Shown here: positions 1 to 7,991 of the stretch, piece after piece | Layout: the number at the start of each line of letters is the position of its first letter | How positions within the stretch are numbered: position 1 is the stretch's first letter | From: Pseudoflavonifractor sp. Marseille-P3106 | Lineage (GTDB): Bacteria; Bacillota; Clostridia; Oscillospirales; Oscillospiraceae | Assembly: GCA_900169975.1 (NCBI GenBank) | Contig: LT827126.1 | Span: 186,001-250,000 of the forward strand | Length of the DNA: 64,000 nucleotides | Direction: 5' to 3' | Made by a program: the position numbers and the translations under genes | The notes under the pieces: generated by a model | What the model saw: the letters and a program-made list of their open reading frames with translations, nothing else | What the model was told of the DNA's origin: nothing | Databases searched by the model: none

Positions 1-512
1 ATGGCCCCGTGGACAAAGGCCTCCAGCTCGAGCGTGGACGGGGTTTTGGCCCGGATCTCCGCCACCTCGTCCAATGTGAGCTCCCGGGCTAAAATGACCC
101 GGCCGGCCCCCAAATCGTGCCAGGCCCGGGCGGCCTGATAGTTGGTGACGCTGGCCTGGGTGCTGATGTGGAGCTTGAGCCTGGGCGCATGGCGTTTGGC
201 CAGGGCCAGCACGCCGATGTCCCCGATGATGACGGCGGTGACGCCGATGTCCTGGAGGTATTCCAGATATTCCGGCAGTCCCTCCAGTTCCCCGCTGCGG
301 GGCATGGTGTTGCAGGTGACGTGAACGGCCACGCCGTGGGCGCGGCAGAGCGCCACCGCCTCCCGCAGCTCCTCCCGGGAGAAGTTCCCGGCGAAGGAGC
401 GCATCCCATACTGCTGACCGGCCAGATATACGGCGTCGGCCCCGTAGGCTACCGACATCCGCAGCCGTTCCATGTCCCCGGCGGGAGAGAGAAGTTCCAG
501 TTTCTTATCCAT
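1..512 (-). CDS. U32 family peptidase, N-terminal part (gene runs off the left edge)
   Basis: About 170 codons of a gene whose 3' end is outside the window. The protein starts MDKKLELLSPAGDMERLRMS and continues with GADAVYLAGQQYGMRSF, the classic opening of collagenase-like U32 peptidases; further on come a TIM-barrel-like HISTQASVTN stretch and an ILARELTLDEV stretch typical of the family. U32 proteins include the RNA hydroxylation factors RlhA and TrhP, so the real substrate may be RNA modification rather than proteolysis. The start overlaps the mltG stop by 8 bp, so the two are probably co-transcribed. The catalytic-domain cysteines lie beyond the window and cannot be checked. Confidence 0.9.
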   Translation of the reverse strand, partial: MDKKLELLSPAGDMERLRMSVAYGADAVYLAGQQYGMRSFAGNFSREELREAVALCRAHGVAVHVTCNTMPRSGELEGLPEYLEYLQDIGVTAVIIGDIGVLALAKRHAPRLKLHISTQASVTNYQAARAWHDLGAGRVILARELTLDEVAEIRAKTPSTLELEAFVHGA

Positions 513-1650
513 TGCGGTTCCCCAATGCGGCCTTGTAGGCTTCAAATTCTGCGCTGGTGCGGAAGAAGTGGTGGAGGTGATCGTCGCCCACCACATAGTA
601 ATAGTACTTGGTACTCTCCGGTTTCAGCGCCGCGTTAAGAGAGGTCATGCCGGGGCTGGCGATGGGACCGGGGGGCAGGCCCTTGTTGCGGTAGGTGTTG
701 TAGGGGCTGTCCACGCTCTGGTAGTCGGACTGGGTGACGGGCCGGCCGGTGACATAGGCGATGGCGGCGTCGATTTGAAGCAGGCCAACCGTCTCATAGC
801 CGGGATTGTTCAGGCGATTGTAGACGACCGAGGCGATCCTGGCCTGATCGGTCCCGTCGGTCTCCTTTTCGATGAGGGAGGCGATCGTGACCATTTCATG
901 GACGGAGTAGCCCATGTCGGCGGCCTTCTGGCGCAGCTCGTCGGTAAACTGCTGGTCAAAGCGCAGGATCATCTTGTTGAGGATCTGGACCACTTCGTCC
1001 TCACCGCCTCCCATGTAGAACTCATAGGTGTCGGGAAAGAGGTAACCCTCCAGCCGGTGGTAGTCGCCCAGAGGGAGGACTCCCTTGAGGAAGCTATAGT
1101 TGAAATCATAGCTGGCGGCCACGCTCTGGAGCTGATCCACCGTAGCCACGCCCTTGTCGTCCAGCAGATGGAAGATCTGATCCAGAGTGTAGCCCTCGGG
1201 GATGGTCACCGAGGCGGTCATCCGGCTGCCGGAGCGGGAACTCATGGCGTTGACCAGCGCGTTGTAGTCCATATCAGTGTTCAGCTCATAGGTGCCCGGG
1301 GTGATCTTTTCCTTTTTCTCCACGCCGGTGACCGAGCAGAAGAGCTTGAACAGGGGCTTGTAGTCAATGAGCCCGTTTTCTTTCAGCGCAGAGGCCACGT
1401 CGTTCAGGGAATCCCCGTTCTCCACGGTGATGACCGCCGTGGCAGGCTGTTTGTTCAGGGCCAGCACATCACCGGCCCACATCCAGCCTAGTCCGGCCAG
1501 CAGGGCGGAGGAGGCCACCACAAGGAGAATGTAGAGGACGGGATTCATCCGTTTCCTGCGGCGGCGGGTATGCCCGCCGGACCGGGGACGGCTCTCCCCG
1601 GACTCGAGGCGGCTGGGATGTGATCTGGGCTGCTTGGATTCCTGAGACAT
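505..1650 (-). CDS. mltG: Endolytic transglycosylase MltG
   Basis: A 381-residue YceG-like protein that would cleave nascent glycan strands and so set peptidoglycan chain length at the membrane. It has a basic, disordered N-terminal tail (about 1-33), one membrane helix (about 36-58), a LysM-like segment with GDSLNDVASALKENGL, and the catalytic domain with the ASLIEKET motif; the first Glu of that motif (about residue 261) matches the catalytic Glu of E. coli MltG. An ATG 18 bases upstream is in frame, but a GGAG eight bases before the chosen ATG decides the start. It overlaps the downstream U32 gene. Confidence 0.93.
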   Translation of the reverse strand: MSQESKQPRSHPSRLESGESRPRSGGHTRRRRKRMNPVLYILLVVASSALLAGLGWMWAGDVLALNKQPATAVITVENGDSLNDVASALKENGLIDYKPLFKLFCSVTGVEKKEKITPGTYELNTDMDYNALVNAMSSRSGSRMTASVTIPEGYTLDQIFHLLDDKGVATVDQLQSVAASYDFNYSFLKGVLPLGDYHRLEGYLFPDTYEFYMGGGEDEVVQILNKMILRFDQQFTDELRQKAADMGYSVHEMVTIASLIEKETDGTDQARIASVVYNRLNNPGYETVGLLQIDAAIAYVTGRPVTQSDYQSVDSPYNTYRNKGLPPGPIASPGMTSLNAALKPESTKYYYYVVGDDHLHHFFRTSAEFEAYKAALGNRNG

Positions 1651-1776
1651 AAGGTCAACTCCTAACATTTGGGGTTGCCCCCGGAACCAGAATCACGGGG
1701 GACGCATAGTATGTTTCGGATGGCGGCGGAGGGGAAAACCCGCCGGCCGCCAAATAAACAACGAGGTGAAATCTTT

Positions 1777-1941
1777 ATGTGCTGTGGTAACAACGGTTGG
1801 GGCGGCGGCAGCTGCTGCTGGATCATCCTCATCATCATTCTCCTGTGCTGCTGCTGCGGAGGCGGGAACTGGGGCGGCTGCGGCGGTGGCTGTGGCTGCG
1901 GCGGTGGATGCGGCTGCGGCGGCAACGACGGCTGCTGCTAA
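1777..1941 (+). CDS. Tiny Gly/Cys-rich single-helix protein (54 aa), function unknown
   Basis: The 54-residue product begins MCCGNNGWGGGSCCW, has one hydrophobic helix (about 15-23, WIILIIILL), then a CCCC cluster and a tail made almost only of Gly and Cys (GCGCGGGCGCGG). It has a GAGGTG ribosome site seven bases before ATG and a terminator right after the stop, so it is probably a real monocistronic gene. The layout recalls the tiny-TM/YjcZ class of sporulation-associated peptides in Bacilli, but I see no motif that proves this. The tail codons are repetitive (ggc/tgc), so slippage variation is possible. Confidence 0.6.
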   Translation: MCCGNNGWGGGSCCWIILIIILLCCCCGGGNWGGCGGGCGCGGGCGCGGNDGCC

Positions 1942-1951
1942 GACCCTACAT

Positions 1952-1984
1952 GAAGAGGCGGGGCTCAGCCCCGCTTCTTTTTGA
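1952..1984 (+). terminator. Rho-independent terminator of the Gly/Cys-rich gene
   Basis: Stem GCGGGGC / GCCCCGC with a 3-nt loop (TCA), flanked by GAAGAG and followed by TTCTTTTT. It begins 10 bases after the stop codon and has its U tract only in the forward direction. Confidence 0.8.
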
Positions 1985-2005
1985 TGAAAAACGGGACAGG
2001 CCCGC

Positions 2006-2551
2006 TCAGCCGTGGTAGTGGATACTGCGGCGGACCTGCTCGGCCGCGGCGGGGCCCTTCAACAGCTCCACCAGCTTCAGCCCAAAGGCGAAGGCGGAGC
2101 CTGCCGCCTCCCCGGTGATGAGGAAGCCGTCCTCCACTACGGGGGTTCCGATCCGCGCCTCGGCGGCGCCCAGCCCGGACTCCATGCCGGGGTAGCACAC
2201 TGCTGCCCGGCCGTCCAGCAGGTCCATACCGCCCAAAATGGTGGGCGCGGCGCAGATGGAGGCCAAATAGATCTTTTTATCATACACCTTTTGGATCAGA
2301 GCGGTGGCAAACAGATCCATGCGGATGTTCTCCACGCCGTCCAGACCGCCCGGGAGGACCAGCATCTCCAGATCCTCCGTACGGATCTCGGACAGGGTGC
2401 GGTCAGCCTTGACGGTAATGCCGTGAGAACTGGTGACCTCGGTTCCGGCCAAACTGGTGAGAGCCACTTCAATTCCTGCCCGGCGGAGCAGGTCGGCGGG
2501 AACAATGGCCTCGGACTCTTCAAAGCCTTCCGCCAATAAAATACAAACCAT
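2006..2551 (-). CDS. DJ-1/PfpI family protein
   Basis: A 181-residue single-domain protein of the DJ-1/ThiJ/PfpI superfamily. Cys100 sits in the nucleophile elbow (ASICAAPTIL) and Glu14 in the N-terminal EESEAIVPAD stretch matches the conserved Glu that lowers the Cys pKa in DJ-1; VLPGG (about 65-69) is the usual loop. The family includes glyoxalases/deglycases, chaperones and redox sensors, so the substrate cannot be named. It follows tmk by 14 bp and is probably the last gene of the wecG-tmk-DJ-1 transcript. Confidence 0.88.
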   Translation of the reverse strand: MVCILLAEGFEESEAIVPADLLRRAGIEVALTSLAGTEVTSSHGITVKADRTLSEIRTEDLEMLVLPGGLDGVENIRMDLFATALIQKVYDKKIYLASICAAPTILGGMDLLDGRAAVCYPGMESGLGAAEARIGTPVVEDGFLITGEAAGSAFAFGLKLVELLKGPAAAEQVRRSIHYHG

Positions 2552-2565
2552 GGGGGAGCCTCCTT

Positions 2566-3255
2566 TTAATGTGTTTGAGTCGGGAGGGAGAGCTGCTTTG
2601 TCACAATGTCCCAGATCTCCCGATGGATGTCCTGGATGCTTCGCACGGCCCCGGCGGCGTCCGCGCAGGACACCTTTTGCCAGCCGTAGTGGTCGGCGGC
2701 CCGAAGCGCGGTCCGGCGGCAGAGGGCGAGGTAGGCGTCGTCCACCTCGTGGATGTCGCCTCTGGTGTGGGTGGCAGCCTCCCGGGTGCGGAGAAGGCGG
2801 GTGGCCTGTTCCGTGGGCATGTCCAGATAGATCACCAGATCGGGCTGGGGCAGGCCCAGCTTCCGGTATTCAAAGTCGAAGAGCCAATCGAAAAAGGCAG
2901 GCTGGTCGGCAGGGGGGAGCTTGCCCCCTTGGTGGACGGCGTTGGAGGTAGTGTACCGGTCGGAGAGGATGAGGGTCCCCGACTCATAGAGAGGCTGCCA
3001 GACCTTTTTCCAGGAGGCGTACCGGTCCACGGCGTAGAAGCTGGATGCGGCGTAGGGATTTACATCGGAGGGGCGGGAGCCGAACTCCCCGTTCAGATAC
3101 ATCTTCAAAAGGGCGGAGGAGGGCTCTTGATACTGGGGGAACACCAGACGGTGAAAGGAGTTTCCCGCGGTCTGGAGCAGGTCGCACAGCAGCCGAAACT
3201 GGGTGGACTTGCCCGAGCCGTCGGTACCCTCAAAGACGATCAGTTTTCCTTTCAT
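2566..3255 (-). CDS. tmk: Thymidylate kinase (dTMP kinase)
   Basis: A 229-residue nucleoside monophosphate kinase that phosphorylates dTMP to dTDP. The P-loop is FEGTDGSGKSTQF near the N-terminus, followed by DRY-type substrate contacts (SDRYTTSNA) and a lid region with LLRTREAATHTRGDIHE. The start is set by a GAGGAGG site about 7 bases upstream; an ORF extending further upstream overlaps wecG and is a shadow. It overlaps the stop of the upstream glycosyltransferase gene by 4 bases, indicating translational coupling. Confidence 0.92.
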   Translation of the reverse strand: MKGKLIVFEGTDGSGKSTQFRLLCDLLQTAGNSFHRLVFPQYQEPSSALLKMYLNGEFGSRPSDVNPYAASSFYAVDRYASWKKVWQPLYESGTLILSDRYTTSNAVHQGGKLPPADQPAFFDWLFDFEYRKLGLPQPDLVIYLDMPTEQATRLLRTREAATHTRGDIHEVDDAYLALCRRTALRAADHYGWQKVSCADAAGAVRSIQDIHREIWDIVTKQLSLPTQTH

Positions 3256-3980
3256 GCCCGTCCTCCTCTCAGGCGCGCCGCCAGGGCGTCCACCAGGATG
3301 AGAGGGAGCCGGACCATCCGGCCGAAGCGGCTGGGCTCCTTGATGAGCCGGTAGAGCCACTCCATTCCGGCCTTCTGCCAGCTCTCGGGAGCCCGCTCCA
3401 CCGTGCCGGCGAACACGTCCAGGCTGCCGCCCAGACCCACCGCCAGACGGGCCCCAGTGTCGGGGCCGTGCTGGACCATCCAGAGCTCCTGCTTGGGCGC
3501 GCCCAGGCAGACAAAGATCACGTCGGCTCCGGCGGCGCGGATCTCCTCCACTACCGGGGCGTCCTCCTGAAAGTAGCCGTCGTGGGTGCCGCAGATGAGC
3601 AGACCGGGGTGGGCGGCGCGGAGCTTCTCCGCCGCCAGCTCCGCCACGCCGGGCTTGGCCCCCAGCAGAAAGAGGGAGCGGCCCGTGTGGGCCATTCGGG
3701 TGAGCAGGCCCTGGGCAAAGTCGATGCCCGTGACCTTTCCCTTCAGGGGACGGCCCAAAATTTTGGCGGCGTAGACCACACCGATACCGTCGGCCAGGGC
3801 CAGATCGGCGCTGTTGAGGACGGCGCAAAACTGCTCGTCCTTCCTGGCGGCCAGAACAAATTCCGGATTGGGGGTGACCACATAGTGGAACCCCTCTTCC
3901 TCCATCAGGGCCGAACCGGCGGCCACCGCCTCATCGGGAGTCAGATCGTCGATGCCGACACCCAAAATATCCGTTTTCAA
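3252..3980 (-). CDS. WecG/TagA/CpsF family glycosyltransferase
   Basis: A 242-residue GT26 enzyme. Family marks are TPNPEFVLAARKDEQF, ADGIGVVYAAKILG and FVCLGAPKQELWM. TagA transfers N-acetylmannosamine to lipid-linked GlcNAc in teichoic acid linkage-unit synthesis, WecG transfers ManNAcA; the acceptor here is unknown because no other wall-polymer gene is adjacent. I place the start at a TTG at 3980 because a GGGAGGAGG ribosome site lies 7 bases upstream; the TTG at 3998 overlaps this site and is less likely. It is the first gene of the tmk/DJ-1 unit. Confidence 0.87.
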   Translation of the reverse strand: MKTDILGVGIDDLTPDEAVAAGSALMEEEGFHYVVTPNPEFVLAARKDEQFCAVLNSADLALADGIGVVYAAKILGRPLKGKVTGIDFAQGLLTRMAHTGRSLFLLGAKPGVAELAAEKLRAAHPGLLICGTHDGYFQEDAPVVEEIRAAGADVIFVCLGAPKQELWMVQHGPDTGARLAVGLGGSLDVFAGTVERAPESWQKAGMEWLYRLIKEPSRFGRMVRLPLILVDALAARLRGGRA

Positions 3981-4065
3981 AAAAATGCCTCCTCCCAAGC
4001 GAGGGCCAGAATGATTTTCTCAGTTTACCACATCTGAAGAAAAAAGTCCATGGGAGGTGCTCATT

Positions 4066-4755
4066 TCAACCCAGCGCCAGTTCGGCGGCCCGGGTGGCGT
4101 GGATGAGGGTGGTGTCAAAGACGGGGAGGGGGGTGTCCGCCTGGGAGACCAGCAGGCCGATCTCGGTGCAGCCCAGAATGACGCCTCGGGCGCCCTTTTG
4201 CGCCAGGGCATTGATGACGCGGAGGAATTCCTGCCTGGAGCCCTCTTTTAAAATTCCAAGGCAGAGCTCGTCGAAGATGACCCGGTTGACCAGCTCCACG
4301 TCGGGCTCGTCGGGAATGAGAACCCGGATCCCGGCGGCGATCAGCTTTTCCGTATAAAAGTCCTGACACATGGTGTACTTGGTCCCCAGCAGCGCCACGG
4401 TGTCCACCCCGGCGGCGCGGAGGGCTTCCGCGGTGGCGTCGGCGATGTGGAGAAGGGGAACGCGGAGAGCGGCCTGGACCTGGGGGGCCACCTTGTGCAT
4501 GGTGTTGGTGCAGATAAGAACGAGATCAGCCCCCGCCCCCTCCAGCCGGAGGGCGGCGTCGGTCAGCAGCCGGGCGCTCTTCTCCCAGTCCCCGCTGGAC
4601 TGGCAGGCCTCGATCTCCGCAAAATCCAAGCTGTCCAGCAGCAGCCGGGCGGAATGAAGCCCGCCCAGCCGCTGCTGGACCACATGGTTGACAATTTGAT
4701 AATAAGTGACTGTGCTCTCCCAACTCATCCCGCCGATCAGGCCGATGGTTTTCAT
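4066..4755 (-). CDS. Aspartate/glutamate racemase family protein (RacX/YgeA type)
   Basis: A 229-residue cofactor-independent racemase with the two catalytic cysteines of the family, one in LICTNTMHK and one in GVILGCTEIGLL. The N-terminus MKTIGLIGGMSWEST is typical of the YgeA/RacX branch, which racemises a broad set of amino acids rather than only Asp or Glu. The start is chosen because an AGGAGGG sits about 7 bases upstream; an upstream in-frame ATG eight codons earlier has none. It could supply D-amino acids for wall or spore metabolism, but nothing in the context proves a substrate. Confidence 0.87.
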   Translation of the reverse strand: MKTIGLIGGMSWESTVTYYQIVNHVVQQRLGGLHSARLLLDSLDFAEIEACQSSGDWEKSARLLTDAALRLEGAGADLVLICTNTMHKVAPQVQAALRVPLLHIADATAEALRAAGVDTVALLGTKYTMCQDFYTEKLIAAGIRVLIPDEPDVELVNRVIFDELCLGILKEGSRQEFLRVINALAQKGARGVILGCTEIGLLVSQADTPLPVFDTTLIHATRAAELALG

Positions 4756-4839
4756 AACGGTCCCTCCTGTTTTGCTCAATTTCTTTCAGTTTAATCCCAA
4801 TGAATGGGACGCGTCAATGAAATCTTCGGCATTTTGTGG

Positions 4840-4868
4840 TTGACAAGCGGAATGGAGATGAGTATAAT
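4840..4868 (+). promoter_or_regulatory. Perfect consensus sigma-A promoter of the ABC importer
   Basis: TTGACA at 4840-4845, 17-bp spacer, TATAAT at 4863-4868. Transcription would begin near 4875, immediately ahead of the palindrome at 4879-4900. Confidence 0.85.
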
Positions 4869-4878
4869 GTCACTATAA

Positions 4879-4900
4879 TTTAGCACCACAAAGTGCTAAA
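4879..4900. promoter_or_regulatory. Palindromic operator candidate
   Basis: Perfect inverted repeat TTTAGCAC-N6-GTGCTAAA placed at the predicted transcription start of a consensus promoter, a classic position for a repressor site. Half sites resemble the CIRCE element but the spacing is wrong for HrcA. The regulator is not in the window. Confidence 0.6.
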
Positions 4901-4920
4901 GCACAATGGAGGAACGAGAA

Positions 4921-5940
4921 ATGGAAAAGAAGAAGTTTTTGGCGCTGGGCCTGTCTGCGGCTCTGGCCTTGTCCCTGACTGCATGCGGAGGCGGCAGGCC
5001 CGCCGAGTCCGCTGCACCCACTGAGTCCGCCGCCCCTGCCGAATCCGCTGCCGCCGAAGGGACTTACACGGTCGGCATTTGCCAGCTGGTGCAGCATGCC
5101 GCTCTGGACGCCGCCACCCAGGGCTTTAAGGACGCTCTGGAGAAGGCTCTGCCCGGACAGGTGAAGTTTGTCGAGGGCAACGCCTCCGGCGACAGCGCCA
5201 ACTGCGGCCCTATCATTGACGGCTTTCTCTCCGAGGGTGTGGATCTGATCCTGGCCAATGCCACCGCGCCCCTCCAGGTGGCTGCCGCCGCCACCGCCGA
5301 CGTGCCCATCCTGGGCACCTCCATCACCGACTATGCCACCGCCCTGGAGATCAAGGACTGGACCGGCACCGTGGGAGGCAATGTCTCGGGCACCTCTGAT
5401 CTGGCTCCCCTGGATCAGCAGGCCGCCATGCTTCAGGAGCTCTTCCCGGACGCCAAGAACGTGGGTCTGCTCTACTGCTCCGCCGAGCCAAACTCCGCCT
5501 ACCAGGTGGAGGTGATCACCGGCTATCTCACCGATATGGGCTACACCTGCGCCAACTACGCCTTCACCGACTCCAACGACGTGGCCTCCGTGGCACAGAG
5601 CGCCTGTGACGGCTCCGACGTCATCTACATCCCCACCGACAACACCGCCGCCTCCAACACTGAGGCCATCGCCAACGTGGTCATCCCCGCCGGGGTGCCC
5701 GTGGTGGCCGGCGAAGAGGGAATCTGCACCGGCTGCGGTGTAGCCACCCTGTCTATCAGCTACTACGATCTGGGCGCCACCACCGGAGCCATGGCCGCCA
5801 GGATCCTCACCGGGGAAGCCGACGTGTCCTTCATGCCCGTGGAATTCGCGCCCAATGTCACCAAGAAGTACAACGCCGCCAACGCGGAGGCGCTGAATAT
5901 CACCATCCCCGCCGACTACGAGGCCGTCGAGGCCAAGTAA
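4921..5940 (+). CDS. ABC transporter substrate-binding lipoprotein (TrpX/PF04392 type)
   Basis: A 339-residue lipoprotein: signal peptide with lipobox LTAC (Cys at about 22), a low-complexity PAESAAPTESAAPAESAA linker, then two Rossmann-like lobes of the ABC_sub_bind family. This family pairs with BPD_transp_2 permeases and includes tryptophan/tyrosine binding proteins, but the ligand here is not determined. The start is at the ATG preceded by GGAGG at eight bases; the ATG at 4906 overlaps that site. It leads an operon with a permease and an ATPase and would be expressed most strongly because of the hairpin that follows it. Confidence 0.9.
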   Translation: MEKKKFLALGLSAALALSLTACGGGRPAESAAPTESAAPAESAAAEGTYTVGICQLVQHAALDAATQGFKDALEKALPGQVKFVEGNASGDSANCGPIIDGFLSEGVDLILANATAPLQVAAAATADVPILGTSITDYATALEIKDWTGTVGGNVSGTSDLAPLDQQAAMLQELFPDAKNVGLLYCSAEPNSAYQVEVITGYLTDMGYTCANYAFTDSNDVASVAQSACDGSDVIYIPTDNTAASNTEAIANVVIPAGVPVVAGEEGICTGCGVATLSISYYDLGATTGAMAARILTGEADVSFMPVEFAPNVTKKYNAANAEALNITIPADYEAVEAK

Positions 5941-5959
5941 AAAGCGGTCTGAAAACGAA

Positions 5960-5998
5960 AAAAGGGCGGAAGGGGACTTTCCTTTTCCGCTCTTTTCG
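5960..5998 (+). terminator. Partial terminator between binding protein and permease genes
   Basis: Arms AAAAGGGCGGAA (5960-5971) and TTCCGCTCTTTT (5985-5996) form a 12-bp stem with one G-U pair. In this position it probably attenuates read-through so that the binding protein is made in excess over the membrane components. Confidence 0.6.
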
Positions 5999-6036
5999 TG
6001 TGATACGAAACACCAATGATTTTTGGGGGAATGGAA

Positions 6037-6981
6037 ATGGACTTTCTGTCCGCACTGCTGAAATCCATGCCGGGTGCCGCGGCCCAGGGCTTTATCTGGG
6101 GCCTGATGGCCATCGGCGTATACATCACTTATCGGATCCTCGACGTGGCCGACCTGACGGTGGACGGCTCCATGGCCACCGGCGGCGCCGTGTGCGTCAT
6201 GCTCATCCGCGGCGGCGTGAATCCCTGGCTGGCCCTGCTGTGTGCTTTTCTGGCGGGGATGGCGGCAGGCTGCGTCACCGGTCTGTTTCATACTGCCTGC
6301 GGGATTCCCGCCATCCTGGCCGGCATCCTGACCCAGCTCGCCCTCTACTCGGTGAACCTGCGCATCCTGGGCTGGGGCACAGGGGGCGGAAAGGCCAATC
6401 AGGCGCTGAACGTGCAGAATTACGATATCCTGGTCTCCTCACGGTATGTGCGGGAGGTGGGGCTGCAAAATCCGCTGGTGCTGCTGGCGGTGTTCACCGC
6501 CGCGGGGATCGGCCTTCTCTACTGGTTCTTCGGCACGGAGCGGGGCTGCGCCCTCCGGGCCACCGGCTCCAACCCCAACATGGCCCGGGCCCAGGGCATT
6601 GACACCGACTCCTGCAAGGTGCTGGGCCTCATGCTCTCCAACGGCATCGTGGCCCTGTCCGGCGCTCTGCTGGCCCAGTATAACGGCACGGCCGACGTCA
6701 GCAGCGGACGGGGCGCCATCGTCATCGGCCTGGCCGCCGTCATCATCGGCGAGGTGGTCCTGGGCAAGGTGTTCCGCAACTTCGCCCTGAAGCTGGCTGC
6801 CGTATCCGTGGGTGCCATTATCTACTACATCGTCATCCAAGTGGTGCTGCGCCTGGGCCTGAACACCGACGATCTGAAGCTCCTCACCGCCCTGGTGGTG
6901 GCCGTGTTCCTGGCGGTGCCGTACTGGAAGGGCAAATACTTCTCCAAACCCGTGCGGAAGGAGGCGGCCGATCATGCTTGA
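6037..6981 (+). CDS. ABC transporter permease (BPD_transp_2 family)
   Basis: A 314-residue polytopic membrane protein with about eight hydrophobic segments, e.g. GFIWGLMAIGVYITYRILD near the N-terminus, and the EAA-like loop ALRATGSNPNMARAQGID (about 180-197). This pattern matches permeases that pair with PF04392 binding proteins. Of several clustered ATGs I use 6037, six bases after GGGGGA. Its 3' end overlaps the ATPase gene by 8 bases, showing translational coupling. Confidence 0.88.
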   Translation: MDFLSALLKSMPGAAAQGFIWGLMAIGVYITYRILDVADLTVDGSMATGGAVCVMLIRGGVNPWLALLCAFLAGMAAGCVTGLFHTACGIPAILAGILTQLALYSVNLRILGWGTGGGKANQALNVQNYDILVSSRYVREVGLQNPLVLLAVFTAAGIGLLYWFFGTERGCALRATGSNPNMARAQGIDTDSCKVLGLMLSNGIVALSGALLAQYNGTADVSSGRGAIVIGLAAVIIGEVVLGKVFRNFALKLAAVSVGAIIYYIVIQVVLRLGLNTDDLKLLTALVVAVFLAVPYWKGKYFSKPVRKEAADHA

Positions 6982-7768
6982 GATCAAAGATATCTGGAAA
7001 ACCTTCAACGCGGGCACCACCAATGAAAAAGTGGCTCTGCAGGGGGTGAGCCTCACACTGGCCGACGGGGATTTCGTCACCGTCATCGGCGGCAACGGAG
7101 CGGGCAAGTCAACTCTGATGAACGCAGTGGCCGGAGTTTACCCTGTGGATCAGGGCACCATCACCATCGGCGGCACCGATGTGACCAGGCTGCCTGAGCA
7201 CAGGCGGGCCCCCTACATCGGCCGTGTTTTTCAGGACCCTATGATGGGTACCGCCGCCTCCATGCAGATTGAGGAGAACCTGGCTCTGGCCGCCCGCCGG
7301 GGACAGAAACGGGGGCTTGGCTGGAGCATCACCAAGGCCGAGCGGGAGGAGTATCACACCCTGCTGGGCACACTGGGGCTGGGCCTGGAGGAGCGGATGA
7401 CCTCCAAGGTGGGACTGCTCTCGGGTGGGCAGCGGCAGGCGCTGACCCTGCTGATGGCCACCCTCCGGAAACCCAAGCTACTGCTGTTGGACGAGCACAC
7501 CGCCGCGCTGGACCCCAAAACGGCGGCCAAGGTGCTGGAGACCACCGAGACCATCGTCCGGCGGGACAAACTCACCACCCTCATGATCACCCACAACATG
7601 CGGGATGCCATCGCCCACGGAAACCGGCTCATTATGATGTTTGAAGGCCGCATTGCCGTCGACGTCTCCGGCGAGGAGAAGAAAAAGCTCACCGTGGAGG
7701 GTCTGCTGGAGCTGTTCAGCAAGGCCAGCGGCTCCGACGAGGCCGACGACAAGCTGCTGCTGTCGTAG
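6974..7768 (+). CDS. ABC transporter ATP-binding protein
   Basis: A 264-residue ATPase that powers the importer. Visible motifs: Walker A GGNGAGKST (about 38-46), Q loop region VFQDPMMGT, signature LSGGQRQAL (about 147-155), Walker B LLLLDEHTAALD (about 168-179) and switch His in MITHNM. An insertion with RRGQKRGLGWSITKAERE between Q loop and signature is common in the group. Overlaps the permease gene. Confidence 0.92.
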   Translation: MLEIKDIWKTFNAGTTNEKVALQGVSLTLADGDFVTVIGGNGAGKSTLMNAVAGVYPVDQGTITIGGTDVTRLPEHRRAPYIGRVFQDPMMGTAASMQIEENLALAARRGQKRGLGWSITKAEREEYHTLLGTLGLGLEERMTSKVGLLSGGQRQALTLLMATLRKPKLLLLDEHTAALDPKTAAKVLETTETIVRRDKLTTLMITHNMRDAIAHGNRLIMMFEGRIAVDVSGEEKKKLTVEGLLELFSKASGSDEADDKLLLS

Positions 7769-7991
7769 GGCGAGATACAAAACCGTTGAAAATGGCGTGC
7801 TGTTCGCAAAAAGAGCGAATGGCGCGCCTTTTCTGCACAAAAGGGTGAAAATGGAAGATCTTCACGAAATCTTGACACATTTCGCCTTTCGAAACACAAG
7901 GATGACGACAAAATATTCATAAATTAGAAACATTTTTATGATATTTTAAATTTGTTTACATGAGAAGAAACATGGGAAAAGGAGGCATAAG
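7769..7991. other. AT-rich intergenic region before citrate synthase
   Basis: No gene seen. The last 100 bases are strikingly AT-rich in a GC-rich neighbourhood and probably hold the promoter of the citrate synthase gene, but no hexamer pair with normal spacing is convincing. A TTGACA at 7872-7877 lacks a matching -10 box. Confidence 0.4.

Noticed and set aside
2566-3828. 420-codon open frame extending tmk upstream
   Set aside because: The upstream part overlaps the glycosyltransferase gene in another frame; the ribosome site and P-loop place the start at 3255.
4879-4900. CIRCE (HrcA) heat-shock operator
   Set aside because: CIRCE is TTAGCACTC-N9-GAGTGCTAA; here the arms lack TC/GA and the spacer is 6 bases, and no heat-shock gene follows.
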